Of a stretch of DNA of 64,000 nt, positions 35,399-42,916 are shown in pieces. Origin of the DNA: Pararhodobacter zhoushanensis (GTDB lineage Bacteria > Pseudomonadota > Alphaproteobacteria > Rhodobacterales > Rhodobacteraceae). Within the stretch, counting starts at the first letter, position 1. Each line of letters opens with the position of its first letter. The DNA is taken from positions 1,594,001 to 1,658,000 of the forward strand of contig NZ_JAPDFL010000001.1 in NCBI RefSeq assembly GCF_025949695.1. Reading direction: 5' to 3'. Position numbers and translations under genes: made by a program. The notes beneath the pieces are model-generated. The model was given only the letters and a program-made list of their open reading frames with translations. It did no database searches and had not been told where the DNA came from.

Positions 35399-35447
35399 CC
35401 TTGACGGGTGTTGTGTCCTTGACGGGTGTTGTGTGCGATTGTATACC
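35399..35447 (+). promoter_or_regulatory. GntR promoter with tandem 18-bp repeat
   Basis: CCTTGACGGGTGTTGTGT occurs twice head to tail (35399-35416, 35417-35434). Each copy carries TTGACG. The second copy's TTGACG (35419-35424) is 17 bases from TATACC (35442-35447), a good sigma-70 promoter. The palindrome GTATAC at 35441-35446 overlaps the -10 and is a plausible GntR-family operator. Confidence 0.6.
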
Positions 35448-35472
35448 TATGGATGCAATCTGCAAGGTGCCT

Positions 35473-36153
35473 ATGAAACATTCCGAACCCAGTGCCGATC
35501 TGCCGCAAGGTCAGGACGCTTACCGCCGCTTGTTGGCCGAAATCCGCGCCGGGTCGCTGGTGCCCGGCGACCGGCTGCTTGAGGTGGATCTGGCGCGCCG
35601 ACTGGGGATCTCTCGCACCCCGGTGCGCGAGGCGATCCGCCAGCTTGAGGCGGACGGGCTGGTGATCCATGTCGCGCGTGTCGGCGCGGCGGTGCGCAGT
35701 CTGGATCCGGGCGAAGTCACTGAACTCTATGAGATGCGCGGCGTGCTGGAGGGGACGGCGGCGCGGCTGGCGGCGCGGGCGGCCTCGGTTGTCGAGCTGG
35801 ACGAGCTGGCGGCGATCAATGCCGAGATGGCGGCGGGGTTTGGCAATCCTGCGCGGCTGTACGAGCTGAACCGGCAGTTCCACGCCGCCCTCTTGGACGC
35901 GGCGCGCAACCGCTATCTGGCGCGCTCGCTGGCCGGGTTGCAAAAGACGCTGTTGCTGCTGGGCCCGACGACGCTGGAAGAGGATGAGCGCGCCCGCAAT
36001 GCGGTGACCGAACATGAGTCGGTGCTGACCGCGCTGCGCGCGCGCGATGAGCTGGGCGCGGAAAGCGCGATGCGGGCGCATGTCGCCGCCGCGCATTCGA
36101 TCCGGCTGCGCCAGTTCCGCAACCGGGCGGCGGGCGCGGATCTGGAAAGCTGA
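35473..36153 (+). CDS. GntR-family regulator, FCD type
   Basis: A 226-residue repressor. N-terminal winged helix: AYRRLLAEIRAGSLVPGDRL, then EVDLARRLGISRTPVREAIRQLEADGLV, the classical GntR recognition helix. C-terminal FCD domain with YEMRGVLEGTAARLAARAA, LNRQFHAALLDAARN and HESVLTALRARD, where His/Asp residues can bind a metal and a carboxylate ligand. It is divergent from the AbrB-GGT operon and probably regulates it and itself. The ATG at 35473 is chosen (AAGGTG upstream); an ATG at 35449 is possible. Confidence 0.85.
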   Translation: MKHSEPSADLPQGQDAYRRLLAEIRAGSLVPGDRLLEVDLARRLGISRTPVREAIRQLEADGLVIHVARVGAAVRSLDPGEVTELYEMRGVLEGTAARLAARAASVVELDELAAINAEMAAGFGNPARLYELNRQFHAALLDAARNRYLARSLAGLQKTLLLLGPTTLEEDERARNAVTEHESVLTALRARDELGAESAMRAHVAAAHSIRLRQFRNRAAGADLES

Positions 36154-36191
36154 GCGAAAGGACCGGTGCCAGTGCGCTGGGTGGACATGCA

Positions 36192-36222
36192 AAAGGCGCC
36201 CGGCGGGGTGCCGGGCGCCTTT
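36192..36222. terminator. Bidirectional terminator between gntR and nitroreductase genes
   Basis: AAAGGCGCCCGGC (36192-36204) pairs perfectly with GCCGGGCGCCTTT (36210-36222), loop GGGGT; A-run on one side and T-run on the other let it work in both directions. Confidence 0.9.
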
Positions 36223-36280
36223 CAGGGTTTTCAAAAGCAGTGAGGGGCTGCCTAACGGTGCCGTGGCAGCCGGGCTCAGC

Positions 36281-36922
36281 TCAGTCCAGCTGCGAGACGA
36301 GGGACTCGCGCGATTTGCGGACCTTGGCCATCGGCAGCAACCAGTCGCCAGCGGGCTCGCGGTAGCCCAAGGGCAGCAGCACCACCGAGCGCAGACCGCG
36401 CTCGCGCAGGCCAAGGATCGCGTCCACCGCGTCCGGGCTGAAGCCTTCCATCGGCGTGCTGTCGACTTCCTGTTCCGCAGCGGCCACCAGCGCAACACCC
36501 AGCGCGATATAGGCCTGACGCGCAGCGTGGGCATAGTTCACGTCGGCGTCACGGGGCAGGTAAGCGGCTTTCAGGCCTTCATAATAGCCTTGCAGCGTCG
36601 GCGATTCGCCACGCGCGTCGACGTTCAGCGCCAGCACTTCGTCGATGCGCTCGGCGGTGTAGTTGTCCCATGCCGCGAAGACCAGAACATGCGAGCCGTC
36701 GGTGATCTGCGTCTGACCGCCCGCCGCTGTCGCGATCTGGGCCCGCAGCTCGGGGTTGGTCACGACGATCACTTCGAACGGCTGCACGCCGCTCGAGGTC
36801 GGGGCCATGCGGATCGCCTCGACAATGGCGTCGACCTTGTCTTGCGGCACTGCTTTCGCCGGGTCCATTTTCTTGGTTGCGTAGCGCCAGTTCAGGTGGT
36901 CGCTCAGGGTCTTGGTCGTCAT
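36281..36922 (-). CDS. NAD(P)H-dependent nitroreductase/quinone reductase family
   Basis: A 213-residue FMN enzyme of the NfsB-like group: N-terminal WRYATKKMDPAKAVP, IRMAPTSSGVQPFEVIVV for FMN contacts, the later ARQAYIALGVALVAAAEQEVDSTPMEGF segment with ST-PMEGF, and a final LGYREPAGDWL. Probable role is reduction of quinones or nitro compounds. It is divergent from an HxlR-type regulator with a mirrored TCGGTTACAAAA site in front of each gene, an arrangement known for electrophile- or quinone-responsive reductases. Confidence 0.88.
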   Translation of the reverse strand: MTTKTLSDHLNWRYATKKMDPAKAVPQDKVDAIVEAIRMAPTSSGVQPFEVIVVTNPELRAQIATAAGGQTQITDGSHVLVFAAWDNYTAERIDEVLALNVDARGESPTLQGYYEGLKAAYLPRDADVNYAHAARQAYIALGVALVAAAEQEVDSTPMEGFSPDAVDAILGLRERGLRSVVLLPLGYREPAGDWLLPMAKVRKSRESLVSQLD

Positions 36923-36963
36923 GTCTTGGTTCCGATTGTCAAAGCCCGCAATGGGCGGTATTC

Positions 36964-37036
36964 TTTTGTAACCGACGATGTATTGAGAACCGAAGCGTGC
37001 TTCAAGAAGGCACAGGTTTGACCCTCGGTTACAAAA
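36964..37036. promoter_or_regulatory. Mirrored operator pair between nitroreductase and hxlR genes
   Basis: TTTTGTAACCGA (36964-36975) and TCGGTTACAAAA (37025-37036) are perfect 12-bp inverted copies 49 bases apart. Each reads TCGGTTACAAAA towards its own gene, one about 42 bases before the nitroreductase start and the other 11 bases before the hxlR ATG. These are likely binding sites of the HxlR protein. Confidence 0.65.
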
Positions 37037-37047
37037 AGGGAACCACC

Positions 37048-37413
37048 ATGCTGGACAGCGAACAATGCCCTGACTGCAAGCGGATCGGCGCCGTTCTGTC
37101 GCGGGTGGGCGACCGGTGGAGCGTGCTTGTCGTCGTCTCGCTGGCCGAACACGGGACGTTGCGCTTCAATGAGCTCAAGCGCACGCTGGGCATCTCGCAG
37201 CGCATGCTGAGCCTGACGCTGAAGGAAATGGAGCGCGACGGGCTGGTGAGCCGGACCTATCATCCGACCATCCCGCCCAAGGTGGAATACACGCTGACCG
37301 CGCTGGGCCAGTCGTTTCGCCAGCCGGTGACGGCGCTGAGCCGCTGGGCCATCGAAAATCTGGGCCGGATCGATGCGGCGCGGACGGCCTATGACGCGGG
37401 CACGGCGCAATAA
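37048..37413 (+). CDS. HxlR-family regulator with N-terminal Cys pair
   Basis: A 121-residue winged-helix protein of the HxlR family: VLSRVGDRWSVLVVVSLAEHG, LRFNELKRTLGISQRMLSLTLKEMERDGLV and the wing HPTIPPKVEYTLTALG. Cys7 and Cys10 (QCPDCKRIG) precede the DNA-binding domain; N-terminal cysteines in relatives such as HypR and YodB sense quinones, aldehydes or disulfide stress. The ATG at 37048 follows a GGTTACAAAAAGGG stretch. It probably controls the divergent nitroreductase gene and itself. Confidence 0.85.
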   Translation: MLDSEQCPDCKRIGAVLSRVGDRWSVLVVVSLAEHGTLRFNELKRTLGISQRMLSLTLKEMERDGLVSRTYHPTIPPKVEYTLTALGQSFRQPVTALSRWAIENLGRIDAARTAYDAGTAQ

Positions 37414-37544
37414 GGCGTGGGCCGGGCAGGGGTGACGCGCTGTCGGCGCGGCTTGCCGGGGTGCGGCTGACAAGGGACGGGCGGACCCCCTCGCCTGTGG
37501 CTGGTTGCCGTGTTAACCAACCCTGAAACCAGCCGGAAACTGCC

Positions 37545-38481
37545 ATGATCCAGATCTTTTTGACCACGCTGCCGATCTATCTGATGATCGTTTTCGGCTA
37601 TGTCGCCGTGCGCAGTGGCTATGTCGCGCAGGCGCATATCGGTGCGCTGGCGCAGTTCGCGCTCAAGATCTGTCTGCCCGCGCTGATCGTCTTTGCCGTG
37701 GCGATGCCGCATGGCGAGGACGGGCTGAACCCGTCGTTCTTTCTGGCCTATATGGGCGGCTCGGTGATCACGCTGCTGCTGGGCTACGCGGCGATGCGGC
37801 TGTTGCTGCGTCAGGCCGCGCCGGATCTCGTGGATTCTGGCGCTGGGCATGGCGAATTCCAATTCGGGCTTTCTGGGTTTTCCGATTGCCAGCCTGATCT
37901 TTGGCCCGCAGGGCGCGGTGGTTTTCGCGATGACCATGACGGTCGAGAACGCGGTGATCATTCCACTGGTGCAGATCCTGACCGGGGTTTCAGGCTCGAA
38001 CGAGCGCAAGCTGGGCGCGGTGCTGCGCGAAGCGCTGGGGCGGATCATCGCCAACCCGCTGCTGATCGCCGTGGCACTGGCGCTGGTCTGGCGCGCGACC
38101 GGGCTGTCGATGGGCGTGCCGGTCGAGCGGGCGGTAACGTCCTTGGCGATGGCGGCGGCCCCCGTGGCGCTGTTCGTGATCGGCGGCACGGTGGCGTCGA
38201 TGTCGGTGAGCGGGCATTGGCGGCGGGTCTCGGCGGTGAGCATCGGCAAGCTGGTGGTGCATCCGCTGCTGGTGGCGGTGCTGCTGTTTACCCTGCCCGG
38301 AGTGCCTGCCGATCTGATTCCGGTGGGGATCTTGTTCGCTGCCGTGCCGATGCTGACGATCTATCCGATCCTCGCCGCGCCTTTTGGCCTGCGCGAGGTC
38401 TGCTCGACGGCGCTGATCGTGGCGACGGGTCTGTCGGTGGTGACGGTGACCGGGGTGCTGGTGCTGCTCAACGCGCTCTGA
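37545..38481 (+). pseudogene. AEC-family (auxin efflux carrier-like) transporter, frameshifted
   Basis: The first part (37545 to about 37825) encodes FLTTLPIYLMIVFGYVAVRSG and several helices, ending LLLRQAAP. The rest of the family sequence continues one frame later: RISWILALGMANSNSGFLGFP and the C-terminal helices to VLVLLNAL at 38481. Together they make a normal AEC transporter of about 311 residues. A one-base insertion, or a two-base loss, in the GGCCGCGCCGG stretch near 37815-37825 explains the break. It is either a real inactivation or a sequencing error; a slippery site is not evident. Confidence 0.8.
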
Positions 38482-38554
38482 GCCCGCCTGCCGCCGTATT
38501 GCGCGATCGGCCGGGCCGTGCCACCCTGCTAGCGATAACGCAGGGAGGGGCGGG

Positions 38555-39889
38555 ATGCGGATCTGGGTGAGCGGCGTGGTCGTGGTGGTTGCCGGGGGCT
38601 TGGGCCTGCAGGCCGGGGGCACGGCGGGCACCGGGTTGCCCGCGCCGCTGAGCGACGCCGATTTCCGCCCGGTCGATCCGGCGGCGGCGGCGCTGGGGCA
38701 GCTGTTGTTCTACGATCCGATCTTGTCTGGCAACCGCGAGGTCGCCTGCGCAACCTGTCATCATCCGGCCTTCGGCACCTCGGACGGGGTGTCGCTGGGG
38801 CTGGGCGACGGCGGGATCGGTTTGGGGCCGTTGCGGCGGGCGGATGCGGACAATCTGCCCGAAGAACGCGTGCCCCGGAACGCGCAGGCGTTGTGGAATC
38901 TGGGCGCGGTCGAGTATCGCTCGATGTTTCATGACGGGCGGGTCGAGGTGGACCCATCGCGGCCCAACGGCATGCGCACACCGCTGGATGACGACATGCT
39001 GGTCGGGTTCGACTCGCTCTTGTCGGCGCAGACGATGTTCCCCGTGATCTCACCGGATGAGATGGCCGGGCATTATCAGGAGAACGAGATTTCCACCGCC
39101 GTGCGGCTGGGCATGCTGACCGGGCCGGACGGGGCCTGGGCGCGGCTGGCGGCGCGGGTGGCGGCGGTGCCGGGCTATGCCGAACGCTTCGCCGCCGTTT
39201 ACCCTGAGATCGCGGCGGGGCGGGCGATCGGGTTCACTGACGTAAGCAACGCGATTGCGGCCTTCATGGAGGTCGAGTTCCGCAGTGACAGCGCGCCGTT
39301 TGATGCCGTGCTGCGCGGCGAGGCGACGATGGGGCCGCAGGCGGCCGAGGGGATGGCGCTGTTTTATGGGCCTGCGGGCTGTTCGGGGTGCCATTCGGGG
39401 CCGTTCCTGACCGATCACAGCTTTCACGCGATGGGCGAGCCGCAGCTGGGGCCGGGCAAGGGCGCGCGGTTCGAGACGCATCACCGCGACGAGGGGCGCT
39501 ACCGGGTGACCGGGGCGGCGGCCGACTGGTATGCGTTCCGCACGCCCGCGCTGCGCAATGTCGCGCTGACCGCGCCCTATGGGCACGCGGGCGCGCACCG
39601 GACGCTGGAGTCGTTTCTGGCCGGGCACGGACAGGGCGCGGCGCTGGCGGTGTATGAGCGCGCCGAGGCGGTGTTGCCCGCGCTGGACGGGGCGGATTGG
39701 GCGGTGATGGACGACCCGGCGCAGGTGGCGGCGATTGCGGCGGCGGCCGAGGGCGGGCCGGTGCTGGCGGCAGGGCAGATCGCGGCGCTGGTGGCGTTCT
39801 TGCAGACGCTGACCGATCCGGTGGCGGTTGAGGGACGGTTGGGGGTGCCGGACGCGGTGCCTTCGGGTCTGGTGGTGCCCAACCCCTAG
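38555..39889 (+). CDS. Di-heme cytochrome c peroxidase/MauG family protein
   Basis: A 444-residue exported protein with a hydrophobic N-terminal signal and two c-type heme sites: CATCH at residues 65-69 and CSGCH at 276-280. The first is followed by HPAFGTSDG and the middle contains HDGRVEVDP, as in bacterial di-heme peroxidases and MauG-like enzymes. It should act in the periplasm. The convergent neighbour is a CRTAC1-type repeat protein. No amicyanin or methylamine dehydrogenase genes lie nearby, so a MauG role in cofactor maturation is not supported. Confidence 0.88.
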   Translation: MRIWVSGVVVVVAGGLGLQAGGTAGTGLPAPLSDADFRPVDPAAAALGQLLFYDPILSGNREVACATCHHPAFGTSDGVSLGLGDGGIGLGPLRRADADNLPEERVPRNAQALWNLGAVEYRSMFHDGRVEVDPSRPNGMRTPLDDDMLVGFDSLLSAQTMFPVISPDEMAGHYQENEISTAVRLGMLTGPDGAWARLAARVAAVPGYAERFAAVYPEIAAGRAIGFTDVSNAIAAFMEVEFRSDSAPFDAVLRGEATMGPQAAEGMALFYGPAGCSGCHSGPFLTDHSFHAMGEPQLGPGKGARFETHHRDEGRYRVTGAAADWYAFRTPALRNVALTAPYGHAGAHRTLESFLAGHGQGAALAVYERAEAVLPALDGADWAVMDDPAQVAAIAAAAEGGPVLAAGQIAALVAFLQTLTDPVAVEGRLGVPDAVPSGLVVPNP

Positions 39890-39890
39890 G

Positions 39891-39942
39891 GCCGGGGCGG
39901 GTCGCCTGCGCGGCCTTGGGCCGCGACACCCGCCCGCCCGGC
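39891..39942. terminator. Convergent hairpin between the peroxidase and CRTAC1 genes
   Basis: An inner 7-bp stem CGCGGCC/GGCCGCG (39909-39925) sits within an outer, bulged stem GCCGGGGCGGGT against ACCCGCCCGCCCGGC (39891-39902 with 39928-39942). It fills the gap between two convergent genes and could block read-through; no long T-run. Confidence 0.5.
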
Positions 39943-39951
39943 CAGCGCCTT

Positions 39952-41424
39952 TCAGCGCGTCAGGGTGAGCGATTGGTTGGTTGTCGCGTCGGTTTGCGTG
40001 GTGGTGCCATCCGGCCAGTCGACACGGATCTGTGCCGTGGTGGCGGGGCCGAGGCCGAAGTGGAGCGGCACCGATTGCCCCCCGGCGTGGCCGCCCCCGA
40101 CGGTGACCTGTTGCGACTGGCTGCCGCTGTCGGTGGTGACGGTGACGCGCGCGCCGATGGCGCGGGTGTTGCCGCCGGGTTGGCGCAGATCCACGGCGAG
40201 CCAGTGGCCGGTGTCGGCGGTGGTGTTGCGGTACAGCTCCAAAGGGGCGCGGCGGTTGACGACGATCAGGTCGAGGCGGCCGTCCCTGTCCAGATCGACC
40301 AGCGCCGCACCGCGTGCGCGTTCGCGGGTGGCGATGCCCGCCTCGGTCGCGTGTTGGTGGAACGTGCCGTCCGGGGATTGCATCAGCAGGTCGTTGGGGT
40401 CGTGGATGGCGTTCGTCGGCATCTGGTCGACATTGCCCTTGGCGATGAAAAGGTCTGACAATCCGTCATTATCCACATCGCCGAATTGCGCGTGCCAGCC
40501 GGTCGAGGGGCGGCCATCGCTGCCATCATGCGGCAAGGTTGCATAAGTGCCAATCGAGTAGGGTGCTGCCGCGTAGGTTCCGTCGGGTTGTGCGATTTGT
40601 AGCAGTTGGTCGCCCATCGAGGTAAGCATGACCTCATCGCGCCCATCGCCGGTCAGGTCGCGCGAGGCGATGCCCATGCCCCAGAGCGAGACGTGTTGCC
40701 AGCCGTCCTCGGGCGTCAGAAAGCGGTGCCCGGCGATGTCATACATCTGCTCGTAGCCGCCGCGTACATAGTAATGCCGGTCGTTGGAGATGCGCAGCGT
40801 GGGGCGGTCGCGGGCGTCGCGGGCGGCGAGCATGGAGAGGGCGCAGAAGCCGGGGTCAAGCGGTTCAGCGCGCCAGGTCTGGGCTTGCGGGATCAGGAGG
40901 GTGTTGGAGTCGCAGGCCTGAAACGGGCCGGTGGGATTGCTGCGGTCGACATAATGGCCGATGGCGAGGGTGGGGCGCTCGCCCTCCCACCAGGCGGTGA
41001 AGGCGGTGGTCCAGCGGTCCTCTTGCGGCAGGTTCCAGGCGTCGGTCACGTCCTCAAAACTGCAATCAAGACCGCCGCGCAACACGCGGTCGGCACCGGC
41101 GCGCAGGATGTAGAGATCAAGGATGTCGTCGCCGTCCATGTCCAGCGGGTAGGCGCCGGTGCTGTCGGTGATTGTTGGAAAAGGTGCAGGGGTGAACGCC
41201 ATGCCCCCGCTGTTTAGCAGAAACAGCATCGGATTTGTGCCACCGGCGGCGAGCACTTCAGGCAGCGCGTCGCCGTTGCAGTCAAAGACGGCGACGCCAC
41301 CGCCGACGAAATGCTCCCAGCCGCCCGCGTAGATATGCTCGGGCAGGGTGGCGGACAGATCCGCAAACTGCGGGGTGGCGAGGGCCGGGGAGGCCAGCAG
41401 GATCAAACCAAAGCGCCAGATCAT
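39952..41424 (-). CDS. CRTAC1-like FG-GAP repeat protein with ASPIC/UnbV domain
   Basis: A 490-residue secreted protein with a signal peptide (MIWRFGLILLASPALA). Repeated FG-GAP/VCBS calcium-loop units are visible as Asp-rich strings: FDCNGDALPEVLAAG, LDMDGDDILDLYIL, DLTGDGRDEVML, DVDNDGLSDLFIA and DLDRDGRLDLIVV, fitting a beta-propeller. The C-terminus has the ASPIC/UnbV domain with NTTADTGHWLAVDL, the GARVTVTT turn and VDWPDGTTTQ. Such proteins bind polymers or metals; role unknown. The start overlaps the ROK regulator stop by four bases, which is unusual. Confidence 0.85.
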   Translation of the reverse strand: MIWRFGLILLASPALATPQFADLSATLPEHIYAGGWEHFVGGGVAVFDCNGDALPEVLAAGGTNPMLFLLNSGGMAFTPAPFPTITDSTGAYPLDMDGDDILDLYILRAGADRVLRGGLDCSFEDVTDAWNLPQEDRWTTAFTAWWEGERPTLAIGHYVDRSNPTGPFQACDSNTLLIPQAQTWRAEPLDPGFCALSMLAARDARDRPTLRISNDRHYYVRGGYEQMYDIAGHRFLTPEDGWQHVSLWGMGIASRDLTGDGRDEVMLTSMGDQLLQIAQPDGTYAAAPYSIGTYATLPHDGSDGRPSTGWHAQFGDVDNDGLSDLFIAKGNVDQMPTNAIHDPNDLLMQSPDGTFHQHATEAGIATRERARGAALVDLDRDGRLDLIVVNRRAPLELYRNTTADTGHWLAVDLRQPGGNTRAIGARVTVTTDSGSQSQQVTVGGGHAGGQSVPLHFGLGPATTAQIRVDWPDGTTTQTDATTNQSLTLTR

Positions 41425-42713
41425 GCCACGGCCCCCTGACCGAGTGCTGTGTCCGTGACGTAGCTGAGCGCCAGCGCGGCGGCACCCCGGGCCCAGACCA
41501 TGTCACCCCAGTTGTGGATCTCGATCCGGCACGCGGTGCGGCCGTGGTTCAGGGTCAGCGCGAGGGTTTCGGCGATGACCTCGTCGGCGTAAAGATAGTC
41601 ATAGCGCATGCGTTCGCCCGACAGGATGATCAGCTCAGGGTCGAAGATCTGGATGACATTCGACAGCCCCAGCGCCAGATAACGCCCGGCACGACGAAAG
41701 ATCGAACGGGCGGCGATGTTGCCGGTCTTGGCCTCGGCGAACAGAGCTTCGAGCATCGCTTGCGGGCTGGCCTGATTGCGCGGGTTGCGGCCCAGCGCGG
41801 TGGCAGCTTCGCGGGCGAGGGCGTAATCGGCGAGATAGGCTTCAAGGCAGCCGCGCTGGCCGCAGCGGCAGAGCGCGCCGTCGAGATGCACCTTGGTGTG
41901 GCCCAGTTCCATCCCCATGCCGCGCGTGCCTCGATAGAGACGGTTGCCGACCACCAGTCCCATACCGACGCCGTGCTCGATGGTGACGACGGCGAAATCG
42001 GACATGGCGCGCCCGGCACCGAACCACAGTTCGGCCAGCGTCAGCATGTTGGCATCGTTTTCGATCAGGACCGGACGGCCCAGACGCTGCGTCAGGGCGT
42101 CGCGGGCGGGCAGGTCGGTGCCGATGAGCAGCGGCGACCACGGGACGGCGCCGGTTTCAGGCTCGACCAGACCCGACAGGCCGATGCCGATGGCCGAGAT
42201 GGCGTCGAGGGGCAGGTCGGCTTCGGCCAGCAGGCGCGTGACCAGTTCGGCGGTTTCGTCGCAGATCTGGTCGAGCGATTTGCGCACCGGCGGGGTGGGC
42301 AGCATGGCTTCGGCCAGAATGGTGCCCGAGAAATCGGCCAGAACAGCGGTGTGGCGTTCGTCCGACAGCTTGATGCCGATGACGCGGTGCGCCTTGGGCA
42401 CGACGGCAAGCGAGACGGCGGGCCGCCCGCGCGCCGGTTCGCGGCGGTCGCGGGTAATTTCAGCGGTCTCGCACAGATAGCCCTGAGCGATCAGGTCCGA
42501 GGTCAGCTGCGTCACCGACCCGGCGCTGATCCCCAGCGCGCGCGAGACATCGGCGCGGGCGGCGATGCCGGTGGCGCGGACATGTTCGAACACGCGCTGG
42601 CGCAGGGGTTTGGTGTCGGTGGCGGGGCCGGGCAGCAGGGGGCCGCAGCCCGCGTATCCCTCGGGCGCGTTGACAACCGGAGGCAGAGGCACGGGGGACA
42701 TATGTTCATTCAT
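41421..42713 (-). CDS. ROK-family transcriptional regulator (sugar-responsive, XylR/NagC-like)
   Basis: A 430-residue ROK protein: N-terminal winged helix with LRQRVFEHVRATGIAARADVSRALGISAGSVTQL, then the ROK fold with VIGIKLSD, IGIGLSGLVEP, ENDANMLTLAELWFGAG, and the zinc site CRCGQRGCLEAY. The zinc site and the DNA-binding head mark it as a regulator, not a kinase. It is divergent from xylF, so it most likely represses the xylose operon. The ATG at 42713 is preceded at some distance by GAGGG. It overlaps the CRTAC1 gene (ATGA). Confidence 0.87.
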   Translation of the reverse strand: MNEHMSPVPLPPVVNAPEGYAGCGPLLPGPATDTKPLRQRVFEHVRATGIAARADVSRALGISAGSVTQLTSDLIAQGYLCETAEITRDRREPARGRPAVSLAVVPKAHRVIGIKLSDERHTAVLADFSGTILAEAMLPTPPVRKSLDQICDETAELVTRLLAEADLPLDAISAIGIGLSGLVEPETGAVPWSPLLIGTDLPARDALTQRLGRPVLIENDANMLTLAELWFGAGRAMSDFAVVTIEHGVGMGLVVGNRLYRGTRGMGMELGHTKVHLDGALCRCGQRGCLEAYLADYALAREAATALGRNPRNQASPQAMLEALFAEAKTGNIAARSIFRRAGRYLALGLSNVIQIFDPELIILSGERMRYDYLYADEVIAETLALTLNHGRTACRIEIHNWGDMVWARGAAALALSYVTDTALGQGAVA

Positions 42714-42831
42714 CGAATTATTAACCCTCGCTGCGCTGCGGCGGAAACGCGATTGGCGTATTGTTCGCGCAAACTTATGGCGTATCACGCTAATCCGGTG
42801 AGATTCGTAAGGCAATAAGGGAATATTTATT

Positions 42832-42859
42832 TTGACAGGTGAAAAAAAGAACCTATGCT
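42832..42859 (+). promoter_or_regulatory. Probable promoter of xylFHGB
   Basis: TTGACA (42832-42837), a 16-base spacer with an A7 run, and TATGCT (42854-42859), 58 bases before xylF. The AT-rich block just before it (GGGAATATTTATTT) is a candidate ROK operator. Between -10 and the gene lies a GC-rich hairpin CCCCG/CGGGG. Confidence 0.55.
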
Positions 42860-42916
42860 TTTGCTGTCGGGTCAACCCCGCACCCCGGATTCGGGGCATC
42901 ACCAGGGAGGAGATGC

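Noticed and set aside
38555..39889. mauG of a methylamine dehydrogenase cluster
   Set aside because: The di-heme pattern alone does not separate MauG from cytochrome c peroxidases, and no mau genes are present nearby.
42822..42835. GGGAATATTTATTT before xylF as a fifth copy of the iac-type operator
   Set aside because: It shares only the AATATT centre; the flanking TCACGTA arm is missing, so it is better seen as part of the AT-rich xyl promoter.
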